Part shown: positions 1 to 9,104 of the stretch, in pieces
Layout of the letters: every line of letters begins with the position of its first letter
Position numbering within the stretch: position 1 is the stretch's first letter
Source: JABDJL01 sp047614505
Lineage (GTDB): Bacteria; Pseudomonadota; Gammaproteobacteria; Xanthomonadales; SZUA-36
Direction of reading: 5' to 3'
Length of the DNA stretch: 64,000 bases
Assembly (NCBI GenBank): GCA_047614505.1
Contig: JBLHGQ010000002.1
Coordinates: 1 to 64,000 of the forward strand
Notes under the pieces: model-generated
Databases searched by the model: none
Seen by the model: the letters and a program-made list of their open reading frames with translations, nothing else
What the model was told of the DNA's origin: nothing
Program-made: the position numbers and the translations under genes

Positions 1-1681
1 AATCTGAGTAGTCATCCGAACGACCTGCAATCGATACTTCGAAGTTGTCACCAAATGGCAACAGAGTTTCAAAGAAGAAAGAGGTTACGTCGCGAATACC
101 ACCAGCAGAGTTACCGGCAGAACCACCCACCTGACCAGCTTCTGACAACGAGTCATAACGGTCAAAGTAGCGAACTTCACGGTACTCAGCACCAGCAAAC
201 CACTGAACCGGTCCGGCGTCGAGCTCAAACATGTCCCACGCAACAGAAGCAAAAGCTTCGTCCTGGTCGTAGTTAGAGATACGTGAAATCACAACCTTCA
301 TAGAGTTCAGCACGCTGGCTGGATTTTGGCTTGGGTACTCAAGGTCATATGCGCCACTTTCAATCAGGGCAGATGCCGCTGAACGAAGCAGGTAGTTACG
401 ACCGATATCATAGGTCTTGTTCTTGGTCTTGCGCAGACCGAAGTCAACTTCTGCATTTCCAACCCACCCGGTCATACCGAAGGTAAAGTCGTTCATGAGA
501 TTTTCAACCTCAGAGTCACGATTACCCAGCGAATCAAAACGATGCCACCAGTTAACAGATGCCGGCGGTCCAAAAGCAGGATCGTACAGCGAGCTAGCAG
601 GATTGGTCGGGTTGTTCGGACTGGCAGCGGTCAAAGGTACTGAGAAGTAGCTTGAATCCGGAACCGGCGCATAACGACCGAAAGACCATGAAGAGTTAGC
701 GCTGGCATTCATCCAGACACTCCAGTCATTATTGATTTCGTGACTGGCTTTAATGTACAGAGACTTGTTGCTGGTTGAAGCTTCATCAGCTGAAACAAGC
801 GTGAAGTCATATGCACAACGGGTGCCATTTACAGAAGCGGAGCTACCGGTGGTAAAGAAGCCGGTACCAGGATAATCACATGAATTACCGCCGCCATATG
901 AAGTCCAGTCAAAGTTATCGTAGCCACCGGTTAATGTGGTGAAGCTGTTGCCATAAATAGAGGCACCAGTACGATTCCACGGAAGATCACGTGCAAAAAT
1001 AATGTCACGATCATTCCAGGAAACACCACCGATCAATCTTGAAGTGGAGCTTGAAGCACCAAAGGCAATTGAACCTTCTTCACGATCGCCGCCTTCATGC
1101 GTGATGCTGGCTTGACCAATCATGAGCTCAGCGCCCTGGAAGTCTTCGCGAAGTACCACGTTGATTACACCACCGATCGCATCGGTACCGTAGATAGCTG
1201 AAGCGCCATCGGTCAGTACTTCAATACGCTCGATTGCGCCCAGAGGAATCTGATTCAAATCCTGGTTAGCACCTGTAGAAGGTGACTTAGGCAGACGACG
1301 ACCGTCGACCAGAACCAGGGTGCGTGAAGAACCGATACCGCGCAGTGCTACTGAAGATACGCCCTGTGCAGAACTACCGGAAGCAGGACGGGATGAACCG
1401 GCACTGTTAAAAGTAAGATTACGTAGCATGTCAGCTGCTGAGCTTTCGCCTGACAACTCGATCATGTCACGATCGATAACGGTTACGGGCAACGCGCCCT
1501 CGACGTCAGTACGTTTGATGCGCGAACCAGTTACCTGGACACGATCAAGCTCAACGCCTTCTTCGTCATCTGCATCGTCTTGCGCGATAACAGCAAGCGG
1601 GGTAGCGGCAAGTCCGAGGACCAGCACACTACTCAAGCTGTTTCTCACAGCATTAGATAGTGGATTACGGTTGATTTTCAT
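1..1681 (-). CDS. TonB-dependent receptor, N-terminal part (runs off window)
   Basis: The reading frame is open from the ATG at 1679-1681 to the window edge, about 560 codons, so the C-terminal barrel is missing. The N-terminus (MKINRNP, then a hydrophobic stretch ending ATPLAVIAQ) is a signal peptide. After an acidic linker come VTGSRIKR and a plug domain with VALRGIG, LVLVDGRRLP, ERIEVLTDGASAIYGTDAIGGVINVV, all hallmarks of TonB-dependent outer membrane receptors. A purine-rich site reading GGGAGA lies about 10 bases upstream of the ATG. The VDGRRLP class is common in marine Gammaproteobacteria for peptide, carbohydrate or aromatic substrates; the ligand cannot be read from the sequence. 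It is transcribed away from the DUF4097 operon. Confidence 0.93.
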   Translation of the reverse strand, partial: MKINRNPLSNAVRNSLSSVLVLGLAATPLAVIAQDDADDEEGVELDRVQVTGSRIKRTDVEGALPVTVIDRDMIELSGESSAADMLRNLTFNSAGSSRPASGSSAQGVSSVALRGIGSSRTLVLVDGRRLPKSPSTGANQDLNQIPLGAIERIEVLTDGASAIYGTDAIGGVINVVLREDFQGAELMIGQASITHEGGDREEGSIAFGASSSTSRLIGGVSWNDRDIIFARDLPWNRTGASIYGNSFTTLTGGYDNFDWTSYGGGNSCDYPGTGFFTTGSSASVNGTRCAYDFTLVSADEASTSNKSLYIKASHEINNDWSVWMNASANSSWSFGRYAPVPDSSYFSVPLTAASPNNPTNPASSLYDPAFGPPASVNWWHRFDSLGNRDSEVENLMNDFTFGMTGWVGNAEVDFGLRKTKNKTYDIGRNYLLRSAASALIESGAYDLEYPSQNPASVLNSMKVVISRISNYDQDEAFASVAWDMFELDAGPVQWFAGAEYREVRYFDRYDSLSEAGQVGGSAGNSAGGIRDVTSFFFETLLPFGDNFEVSIAGRSDDYSD

Positions 1682-1980
1682 TTCTCATATCTCCCAAAAC
1701 TACTTTGGTTTGGTTGGTTTTAAACTCGATCGAAGATTCCCTACAGAGGTTTAGTTAATGCATGCATAAAACCGTCTGCTGGGCTTTTCCCCAACTTGGC
1801 GTGCATAGTACCTCATGTAAAGCATAAAGAAAAGGCTTTGTTAACGAATTGTTAAATCCACATTAGGGCTATATTCCATGCGGCATACAGCCTGTTTGCC
1901 GCGCATCTAAAACGCAAAAACCCGGCCAGGAAAACCCGGCCGGGCGTCGTAAATACGATAATTGCTGTAGATACCGATAG
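1682..1980. other. Intergenic region between TonB receptor and DUF4097 operon
   Basis: About 300 bases without a gene. It should hold the promoter and leader of the minus-strand TonB receptor. The side towards 1980 carries the terminator of the DUF4097 operon. No other structured element was recognised. Confidence 0.6.
1916..1944 (-). terminator. Rho-independent terminator of the sigma/DUF4097 operon
   Basis: Read on the minus strand, GGCCGGG-type arms (1921-1927 with 1938-1944, seven pairs, ten-base loop) are followed by a T run (A run at 1916-1920 on the plus strand). It lies 37 bases past the stop codon of the DUF4097 gene. Confidence 0.8.
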
Positions 1981-2856
1981 TTACTTGTGGCCTATACGAA
2001 TATCTCCACTGAATGTTTCAACCCGAATCACCGCTCCACTGTCACCTTGTGAGTGCTTTAGGTGGCTACCTGGACCAAAAGATTCTTCGTTCGGGCTTCC
2101 GAATTTACTGCTGATATCACCGCTGAAAGTCTGTGCACCAAACTCACCTGACTGAGTCGAAGGAAGATATAAGTCCACATCACCACTCATACCTTCAACG
2201 GTAAGTTTTCCACCATCAGAAAGGGCAAGGCGCAGCTCCAGAGAACCGGATACGGTTTCGAACTTGCCCAGTTCAATGTCACCTGCGTTCAAATTAACAT
2301 CTCCGGAAACAGTACTGACTACGATCTCACCACTTAAGCCTGCTAAATCGATATCACCTGAAACAGATTCTGCGCTTGAGCGACTGGAAGAGCCTTCAAA
2401 TTCAAGACTGCCGCTGACCGAAGATAACTCCAACCTGTCTGATTCAGCCTCAACCCAGATGTCGCCGCTAACCGATTCCGCATTGATACTCGAGCCTTTA
2501 CTTCCAGTGATAGTGATATCTGCACTAACCCCTTCAGCCACGATGTTGGCACCGCGTGGCACGGTCAGCTGTAACTCAGCTTCATCATAATTATCGTAAT
2601 CACCAATGTTTATCACTTCAAACTGGACGCCATTCGCGTTCTCGGTAATTTTCAATTCTTGATTACTACCCATCCTGCCGGTGAGGTGAACTTCGTTGCG
2701 ATCCCAAACGGTGATCGTAATTTCACCTGCCACATTGCTGACTGATACTGTTGCATCTGGTGAAACGTCCCGGCTTTCGTCCAGATCATCTGCCAGTACC
2801 GGGATGGACAGCAGTACCAGTACGCAAAAAGCGATGGGCAATTTAAATGTTTTCAT
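1981..2856 (-). CDS. DUF4097-type beta-repeat periplasmic protein
   Basis: This 291-residue protein has a clear Sec signal peptide (MKTFKLPIAFCVLVLLSIPVLADD). The mature part is built of repeated short strands with the motif SGDI or SGSL: about nine copies such as SVSGDIWV, TVSGDVNL, GMSGDVDL, TFSGDISS and TFSGDIRI. That pattern is typical of the DUF4097 / putative adhesin beta-helix family. Such proteins are exported and often encoded beside ECF sigma and anti-sigma genes; their molecular function is not established. The ATG overlaps the stop of the anti-sigma-like gene by four bases, so the genes are translationally coupled. A terminator follows directly. Confidence 0.85.
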   Translation of the reverse strand: MKTFKLPIAFCVLVLLSIPVLADDLDESRDVSPDATVSVSNVAGEITITVWDRNEVHLTGRMGSNQELKITENANGVQFEVINIGDYDNYDEAELQLTVPRGANIVAEGVSADITITGSKGSSINAESVSGDIWVEAESDRLELSSVSGSLEFEGSSSRSSAESVSGDIDLAGLSGEIVVSTVSGDVNLNAGDIELGKFETVSGSLELRLALSDGGKLTVEGMSGDVDLYLPSTQSGEFGAQTFSGDISSKFGSPNEESFGPGSHLKHSQGDSGAVIRVETFSGDIRIGHK

Positions 2857-3407
2857 GTTTTTCTCCGGCTGAAGTGATCCAGCATTGCAATTTGCTTCAT
2901 AAAACCAAGTTGTTGTGAACGCAGGTCAAGAAGCTTTTGGTTGAGATATGAATTTTCCGGGTAGTCGTGCAAAGCCGACTGAAGTGCCGTTTCAGCCTGT
3001 TGCAGTTCGACCCAGCTGTTTTCAATATTTTCTACAGTTTGTGTTTCAAGCCGAACCCGGGAAGAGCCTACCGGGATAAACTCCCTAAAGGCAGCCTGGT
3101 ATTCACGTTCGGTAGCTTCAAGCGCAGCTTGCAACGCCACATCCATTACTTGGCTTGTGGGTTGCGGATGTTCTTCATTACCAATTTGCCGGCCGGACAT
3201 TAGTCCGGCAACAAATGCAATGACAACTGAAGCGGCAACTGCCTCATTGCGCCAACTTCTACGCCCGGCGAGTTGTTTTTCTCGACCGGATATAGGTGAA
3301 AGGCGCGATACAATCTCAGGCCACAACTCCCTGCCGGGCTTTATGGACTTGGAAAGCTGATGTAATCCAGTTACCAGTTCGTCTTCATTAATGATCGATT
3401 TATTCAT
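2853..3407 (-). CDS. Membrane anti-sigma-factor-like protein
   Basis: The 184-residue protein has a cytoplasmic N-terminus of about 50 residues, one predicted membrane segment near residues 54-71 (AVAASVVIAFVAGLM) and a long helical periplasmic part rich in Glu, Gln and Ala. It sits between an ECF sigma factor gene (8-base overlap) and an exported DUF4097 protein (4-base overlap), the usual place for a transmembrane anti-sigma factor. There are no cysteines, so it is not a zinc-binding ZAS-type anti-sigma. The periplasmic segment is coiled-coil-like and could be the sensing part. Assignment rests on topology and context rather than a recognisable domain. Confidence 0.65.
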   Translation of the reverse strand: MNKSIINEDELVTGLHQLSKSIKPGRELWPEIVSRLSPISGREKQLAGRRSWRNEAVAASVVIAFVAGLMSGRQIGNEEHPQPTSQVMDVALQAALEATEREYQAAFREFIPVGSSRVRLETQTVENIENSWVELQQAETALQSALHDYPENSYLNQKLLDLRSQQLGFMKQIAMLDHFSRRKT

Positions 3408-3984
3408 GATTCAATGCCTTTATAACCAGTTTCCTCGCCCGGTGAAGCTGGGCCTTGGAAGAGCCAACTGCCATTCCTGTTATTTCTGCGATTTCCGTGT
3501 GCTGGTAACCTTCAACATCGAATAAAACCAACACCGTTCGGGCCCTTTCAGGCAAAGCCATAATTGCTTGCTCCAGATCACTCCTGAGCCCCTGGCTTAC
3601 ATCTGCGGCACCCATTGCGGTTCTTTCAACCGACTCGTCCATGACTGCTTCGTATTTCACTTTCCGTAAACGGATTCTCCGGTCACCCAAAGCCACATTG
3701 ACCGCAATTCGGTGGAGCCAGGTACTAAAACTGCTGTCACCTCGGAAAAGATCTAGTTTGCTCCAGGCTTTTATGAACGATTCCTGTACCAGGTCTTCAG
3801 CAAGTCCGGCATCCCCGCCACACAGACGCCAGCACAGTGCATATATTCGGCCACTGTTCATCTGATAGAGCCGCTCGAATGCGCCGGTATCACCACCCCG
3901 GGCACTTTCTACCCAGGAGTTCTCTTCAGGGCCTGTTATAGGCTGAGCCGGTTCGCGTGATGACACTGCCTGTATTCCTCCCAT
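3400..3984 (-). CDS. ECF RNA polymerase sigma factor (RpoE-like)
   Basis: About 190 residues with sigma region 2 (FERLYQMNSGRIYALCWRLC through LVQESFIKAWSKLDLF and FSTWLHRIAVN) and region 4 (LPERARTVLVLFDVEGYQHTEIAEI, then a helix-turn-helix with GSSKAQLHRARK). This is the standard ECF layout. The longest frame starts at ATG 3984, but a strong GGGAGGA sequence lies inside its first codons and a GTG at 3966 sits about ten bases behind it, so the true start may be GTG 3966. It probably directs its own operon; no promoter motif could be fixed by eye in 3985-4100. Confidence 0.92.
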   Translation of the reverse strand: MGGIQAVSSREPAQPITGPEENSWVESARGGDTGAFERLYQMNSGRIYALCWRLCGGDAGLAEDLVQESFIKAWSKLDLFRGDSSFSTWLHRIAVNVALGDRRIRLRKVKYEAVMDESVERTAMGAADVSQGLRSDLEQAIMALPERARTVLVLFDVEGYQHTEIAEITGMAVGSSKAQLHRARKLVIKALNHE

Positions 3985-4100
3985 AATGATTTGATGACAT
4001 AAAGTCGCCCAGGGTTTAAACGGGCACAGAAATTAATCAGGAAACAGTGTCCGGCAGGACGTGATGTCATGCAACTGTCAGGAAAGGGATGAATCGATCC

Positions 4101-5840
4101 TTAGCTCAATGCAGATGAGACCTGCGTCAACTCAGTAAGCAGTTCAGAGGGCAAGCGATCACCGTACTCGTTGAGGTAAGCAAGGATTTCATCCATTTCT
4201 GTTGACCAGGCAGCCTGATCAACCCGCAGCAGTTCGGCCAGGGTAGCAGAATCAATTTCCAGGCCGGAAATATTAATTCCATCCGGCATTGGCAATCGAC
4301 CAATAGGCGAGTCAACTGCGCCAAGCTCCCCTTTGCAGCGACCAATGATCCAGTCCAGTACCCGCATGTTCTCGCCAAAACCCGGCCACATGAAACTACC
4401 CTCTTTATCCTTGCGAAACCAGTTCACGTGATAGATTCCCGGTGGATTGCTTATCCGGTTTCCTATTTCCAGCCAGTGCTGCCAGTAGTCAGCAAAGTTG
4501 TATCCACAAAATGGTTTCATTGCCATGGGGTCACGCCTGACCACACCTACTGCTCCTGTCGCTGCCGCTGTAGTTTCGGATGCCATGCTGGCACCAAGCA
4601 AAACGCCATGAGCCCAGGATTTGCTTTCCATCACTAAAGGCACGAGTCTTTCCCGTCGTCCGCCAAACACGATTGCAGAAATTGGAACTCCGCGTGGTGC
4701 TTCGGCCTGGTCAGAATATGAGGGGCACTGATTGATAGATACTGTAAAACGTGAATTAGGGTGTGCCGCTTTTCCGGCCGCAGGATCGTATTCACGGCCC
4801 TGCCAATCTTTTTCCGGCGTCATGGCATCTTTGTTTTCCCACCAGGGTTGACCGTCCGCGGTCATGCCAACATTGGTAAAGATTGCGTCGTGATCCAACA
4901 TAGCCAGGGCATTCGGATTCGTCTGCGCATTGGTACCCGGTGCCACACCGAAAAACCCTGCCTCAGGGTTTATGGCCCACAGTCGACCGTCTTCACCCGG
5001 ATGCATCCAGCAAATGTCATCACCCACTGTCCAGACTTTCCAACCCGGGTAGGAATCGGGTGGAATGAGCATGGCAAGATTCGTTTTTCCGCAGGCTGAT
5101 GGAAAGGCCGCTGCGATGTAGTGCGTCTCACCCTGCGGGTTTTCAACACCAACAATCAGCATGTGCTCCGCCAGCCAGCCTTCCGTTCGGGCCTGGTGAC
5201 TGGCAATTCTCAAGGCATGGCATTTTTTACCCAGTAATGCATTTCCTCCATAGCCGGAGCCAAAACTCTGAATCATCAGTTCATCAGGAAAGTGCATGAT
5301 AAAACGACGGTCCGGGTCTAGCTCGCCAATCGAATGCAAGCCCCGTACAAATGAGCCTTCCCGCTCAATACGTGCCAATGCTGCACTGCCCATTCGCGTC
5401 ATCAGCCGCATATTGGCAACCACATAAGCACTATCTGTAATTTCCACCCCACATCTTGAGAGCGGTGAATCGATCGGGCCCATGCAATATGGAATGACAT
5501 ACATGGTCCGGTCTCGCATGCATCCTGCAAACAATCCCTGCATTTTCTCTTTTGCTTGAGCTGGATCCATCCAATGGTTGTTTGGTCCGGCATCTTCAGG
5601 CTCAGAAGTGCAAATAAAAGTGAGGTGCTCTACCCGTGCAACATCGCCAGGATCAGAGTGATGAAGATAACAACCAGGATGGGTTTGCTGGTTTAGCTCA
5701 ATGAGCTCACCAGAATCCAGCATTTCTGATATCAGACCATCGTGTTCCGGCTGGTCGTCTGTGCACCAGTGCACTTGATCAGGCCGGGTCAGGCTTTCAA
5801 TAGAACTCACCCAGTCTTTGAGAGTTTGGTTACTGGTCAC
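4101..5840 (-). CDS. pckG: Phosphoenolpyruvate carboxykinase (GTP)
   Basis: Catalyses oxaloacetate + GTP to PEP + GDP + CO2, the entry to gluconeogenesis. The 579 residues match the GTP-type family in length. Visible motifs are the kinase-1a loop FPSACGKTN (246-254, including the reactive-cysteine position), GDDICWM, IVFGGRRE, RRDPMAMKPFCGYN and NWFRKD. The GTP enzyme is unrelated in length and motif spacing to the ATP-type PckA of enteric bacteria. The start codon is GTG at 5838-5840, preceded at eight bases by GGAG. It stands alone; no terminator was recognised in the short gap behind it. Confidence 0.95.
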   Translation of the reverse strand: MTSNQTLKDWVSSIESLTRPDQVHWCTDDQPEHDGLISEMLDSGELIELNQQTHPGCYLHHSDPGDVARVEHLTFICTSEPEDAGPNNHWMDPAQAKEKMQGLFAGCMRDRTMYVIPYCMGPIDSPLSRCGVEITDSAYVVANMRLMTRMGSAALARIEREGSFVRGLHSIGELDPDRRFIMHFPDELMIQSFGSGYGGNALLGKKCHALRIASHQARTEGWLAEHMLIVGVENPQGETHYIAAAFPSACGKTNLAMLIPPDSYPGWKVWTVGDDICWMHPGEDGRLWAINPEAGFFGVAPGTNAQTNPNALAMLDHDAIFTNVGMTADGQPWWENKDAMTPEKDWQGREYDPAAGKAAHPNSRFTVSINQCPSYSDQAEAPRGVPISAIVFGGRRERLVPLVMESKSWAHGVLLGASMASETTAAATGAVGVVRRDPMAMKPFCGYNFADYWQHWLEIGNRISNPPGIYHVNWFRKDKEGSFMWPGFGENMRVLDWIIGRCKGELGAVDSPIGRLPMPDGINISGLEIDSATLAELLRVDQAAWSTEMDEILAYLNEYGDRLPSELLTELTQVSSALS

Positions 5841-5929
5841 TTTTGCTACTCCGGTAATGGTGCCGAGTCATCATGGGAAAGGCGCGCAGGATAGCGGTTG
5901 GCGAAAAGGAATTCAAACAACAAGGCGTT

Positions 5930-6499
5930 TTAATCCGGTATCAGTGTTGCGATGACGTGTTCAACATATGCCTCAAACTCATGGTCGCGAGTGATGGGGG
6001 TCTGTAGCTGTCTCATTAATTGCAAAAACCCCAGGTAAACCGAATAAACCAGTCTCGCGCGATGACCGGCTTGTTCTGCCTCGAATCCCAATTCTTCAAA
6101 AGCGCTGGCAACATGCCTCATACGCCTTTTGGCTACGCGCTCCAAAACCGGCACGACCTGATTATGGTCGGATGCAGCACACAACGAGCTGAAAACACCA
6201 TGAGTAAGGCGTTCATGACCAATCCGGCGAAAAAAGGAAATCAGACGCTCCCTGGGCTCGACAATGGCACTCAGTGCCATGCTCAGGTTGCGGGCATCAT
6301 GTTCCTCCCACTGCAGCAGTGCTCGCTCAAGCAACGTTTCGCGATTCGGAAAGTGCCAATAAAAACTGCCTTTGGTTATTCCCATTCGTTTCGCAAGTGG
6401 CTCCACGGCTAACGCTGTAATTCCTTTTTCAGAAATCATTTCCAGAGCTTCACGCTCCCAGTCTGCTGCGGTCAGCGTGGCTTTGTCCTTTTTGGCCAT
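5930..6499 (-). CDS. TetR-family transcriptional regulator
   Basis: The 189-residue protein has an N-terminal helix-turn-helix of the TetR type (EKGITALAVEPLAKRMGITKGSFYWHFPNRETLLERAL, about residues 23-62) and a C-terminal ligand-binding helical domain without close resemblance to a named family. It is divergent from fadE with only about 115 bases between the two starts, which suggests it controls fadE and itself in response to fatty acyl-CoA or a related lipid. That role is inferred from position only. I could not identify a convincing operator. Confidence 0.88.
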   Translation of the reverse strand: MAKKDKATLTAADWEREALEMISEKGITALAVEPLAKRMGITKGSFYWHFPNRETLLERALLQWEEHDARNLSMALSAIVEPRERLISFFRRIGHERLTHGVFSSLCAASDHNQVVPVLERVAKRRMRHVASAFEELGFEAEQAGHRARLVYSVYLGFLQLMRQLQTPITRDHEFEAYVEHVIATLIPD

Positions 6500-6614
6500 A
6501 AATTGCTACTTCAACGTGTGTCACATCTGAATTATCAATCATTCTGATGATTTAGAACACGACATGCCAGCAATATCATTGACTTTCCACCTTTCATTTT
6601 CCATACTCTGGCGT

Positions 6615-9089
6615 ATGGAAACTGGTTCTTATCTGCTAATTGCACTATTGAGCGCCTCTTTGGGTTGCGCCTTTATTGGTACTCGCCTGTTAACCTGGTC
6701 AGTTGCGATGACTGGTATCTGGCTGGCATTCAGCTTTGCTGGCCAGATGTCAATATTTACAATTATTTTCAGCGCACTGATATTGGCGGTCATCCTCATT
6801 CCTCTCAATACTCCGGCGATCAGAAGACCATTTTTCACGGCGCCCTTCCTGGCCAGATACAAAACCATGCTCCCAAGTCTTTCTGACACAGAAGCTGTTG
6901 CACTTGAAGCCGGTACTGTTGGCTGGGAAGGACAGTTATTTTCCGGCAAACCTGATTGGAAAACATTGCTAAAAAGACCATGGCTTGAACTTACTAAAGA
7001 AGAGCAGGCATTTGTGGATGGTCCGGTTGAAGAGCTTTGTGGAATGCTTAATGATTGGGAAACCACGCATGAGAAAGCCGATCTTAGTCCTGAAGTCTGG
7101 AGCTTCATCAAGGAACAGCGCTTCTTTGGAATGATCATACCCAAACAGTACGGTGGTCTGGCATTTTCGGCGATGGGACATCGGGCTGTTCTGCAAAAGG
7201 TATCTACAGTAAGCGCGGTCGCTGGCTCAACAATCGCGGTACCAAATTCTCTGGGCCCCGCTGAACTGATTTTGCACTATGGAACGCAGGAACAAAAAGA
7301 TCACTATCTTCCGCGCTTGGCGACAGGAGAGGAAATTCCCTGTTTCGCATTAACTGGCCCGACCGCCGGCTCTGATGCCACGTCCATTCCTGATTACGGG
7401 ATAATTTGTCAGGGTTCATACCAGGGACGCGACGTTTTGGGAATGCGTCTGACTTTCGATAAGCGCTATATAACTCTTGCCCCGGTAGCCACATTGATTG
7501 GCCTCGCGGTCAGGCTTTACGATCCCGATGGTTTATTGGGTGATACTGAAAACCTTGGCATTAGCCTGGCACTGATGCCCGGGGATACCGAAGGTCTGGA
7601 AATCGGCACTCGCCATATGGCGCTCAATATTCCTTTCCAGAATGGTCCATTGAGAGGCCAGGATGTTTTCCTGCCCCTTGATGCTTTGATCGGCGGTAAA
7701 GAAATGGTTGGACACGGTTGGCGGATGCTAATTGAAGCACTTTCGGTAGGCCGGGCGATCACGCTGCCTTCGTCCTCTACTGGTGGAGTCAAGATGTGTG
7801 CACTCGCTACCGGTGCTTACGCCCGAATTCGCAAGCAGTTCAATATGCCAATTGGACGATTTGAAGGAATCGAAGAAGCGTTGGCCCGCATAGCGGGAAA
7901 AACCTACGCAATTTCCGCCCTGTCACGAATGACTGTTTCTGCGGTCGATCTCGGCGAAAAACCCGCAGTCCCCTCATCGATCGCCAAGTACCACGCCACT
8001 GAAATGGCAAGGCAGGTCATTACCGATGCGATGGATATTCATGGCGGTAAGGGTATTGTACTGGGGCCACGTAACTACCTTGGCCGCGCCTGGCAGGGTG
8101 CGCCGATCTGGATCACTGTTGAAGGCGCCAACATCATGACGCGTAGTCTCATGATTTTTGGTCAAGGCGCGATTCGCTGCCATCCTTTCGTTTTGAGGGA
8201 AATGAAAGCAGCACAACTTGATTCTGAAGAGGAAAGCCTGCAGGCATTTGATGGCTTGTTGTTCGGGCACATCGGCTACAGTATTCGTAACGCGGTACGA
8301 AGTTTCGTTCTTGGTTTCAGCATGGGTCACCTTGCCCATCTGCCATCTAATAAAAATACAGCCCCTTTTTACAAGAAACTTTCCAGATATTCAGCTGCCC
8401 TGGCGTTTAGTTCAGACCTTGCCATGGCTACATTAGGCGGGAAACTCAAGCAAAAGGAACTGACCTCAGCCCGCCTCGGGGATGTTCTTAGTCAGTTATA
8501 CATTTGTTCAGCCATGTTGGGCCGTTTTGAAGCGCAAGGCCGTCCCGCCGCAGATCTGCCCATTCTCGCATGGGCTATGCATGATGCCATTTTCAAAATG
8601 CAGACAGCCCTTGGAAATTTCGCAGACAATTTCCCGAACACCTGGCTGCGTGGACTACTGAAGCTGGTCATTTTTCCTTTGGGAAGACGGGATAAGTATC
8701 CCGGCGACAGACTTGGTCATAAAGTGGCCCAACTGCTCATGTCACCTTCGGAAACCAGAACCCGGCTCACCAACGGTATATACAACTCTGCAACTCATGG
8801 TCATCCGATCGGCATGATGGAACAGGCGTTACCAGAGATTATTGCTAACGAACCGCTGGAGAGAAAGATTCTAAAGGCGCAGAAAGATGGCCAACTCACC
8901 GCACTTACCTGGGAAGATCAATTACAGCAGGCGCTGGATAAAAAGATCATTTCACACGAAGAAGCGACCTCACTCACACGCAGCAGAGAATTGACCATGG
9001 AAATAATTGCGGTTGATGAATTTGAATCATCGGCTCTTTGCCTGGATAAAGTTGCGAGCGAAGATATTAAAGCCCCGCAAGCAGCCTGA
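6615..9089 (+). CDS. fadE: Acyl-CoA dehydrogenase FadE
   Basis: FAD-dependent first step of fatty acid beta-oxidation, making trans-2-enoyl-CoA. The protein follows the long FadE form (about 825 residues): two N-terminal membrane helices, a linker with AGTVGWEGQLFSGKPDWK, the catalytic core (VPNSLGPAELILHYGTQEQKDHYLPRL, ALTGPTAGSDATSIPD, LGMRLTFDKRYITLAP, ALSVGRAITLPSSSTGG, MDIHGGKGI) and the FadE-type C-terminal domain. The frame is open from ATG 6564, but ATG 6615 (METGSYLL) fits the family N-terminus better. It is divergent from the TetR gene and ends 15 bases from the convergent btuB stop. Confidence 0.95.
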   Translation: METGSYLLIALLSASLGCAFIGTRLLTWSVAMTGIWLAFSFAGQMSIFTIIFSALILAVILIPLNTPAIRRPFFTAPFLARYKTMLPSLSDTEAVALEAGTVGWEGQLFSGKPDWKTLLKRPWLELTKEEQAFVDGPVEELCGMLNDWETTHEKADLSPEVWSFIKEQRFFGMIIPKQYGGLAFSAMGHRAVLQKVSTVSAVAGSTIAVPNSLGPAELILHYGTQEQKDHYLPRLATGEEIPCFALTGPTAGSDATSIPDYGIICQGSYQGRDVLGMRLTFDKRYITLAPVATLIGLAVRLYDPDGLLGDTENLGISLALMPGDTEGLEIGTRHMALNIPFQNGPLRGQDVFLPLDALIGGKEMVGHGWRMLIEALSVGRAITLPSSSTGGVKMCALATGAYARIRKQFNMPIGRFEGIEEALARIAGKTYAISALSRMTVSAVDLGEKPAVPSSIAKYHATEMARQVITDAMDIHGGKGIVLGPRNYLGRAWQGAPIWITVEGANIMTRSLMIFGQGAIRCHPFVLREMKAAQLDSEEESLQAFDGLLFGHIGYSIRNAVRSFVLGFSMGHLAHLPSNKNTAPFYKKLSRYSAALAFSSDLAMATLGGKLKQKELTSARLGDVLSQLYICSAMLGRFEAQGRPAADLPILAWAMHDAIFKMQTALGNFADNFPNTWLRGLLKLVIFPLGRRDKYPGDRLGHKVAQLLMSPSETRTRLTNGIYNSATHGHPIGMMEQALPEIIANEPLERKILKAQKDGQLTALTWEDQLQQALDKKIISHEEATSLTRSRELTMEIIAVDEFESSALCLDKVASEDIKAPQAA

Positions 9090-9104
9090 GACCGACATCA
9101 CCGT

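Noticed and set aside
1320..1754. 144-codon plus-strand frame
   Set aside because: Antisense to the signal peptide and plug region of the TonB-dependent receptor; low-complexity translation.
3985..4100. ECF-type promoter (GGAAC-like -35) in front of the sigma gene
   Set aside because: No convincing -35/-10 pair with the right spacing could be read by eye.
6500..6614. TetR operator between the regulator and fadE
   Set aside because: ATCA/TGAT half-sites around 6534-6552 are short and imperfect; not strong enough to report as a site.
6629..7144. 171-codon minus-strand frame
   Set aside because: Antisense shadow inside fadE, whose sequence matches the family throughout.
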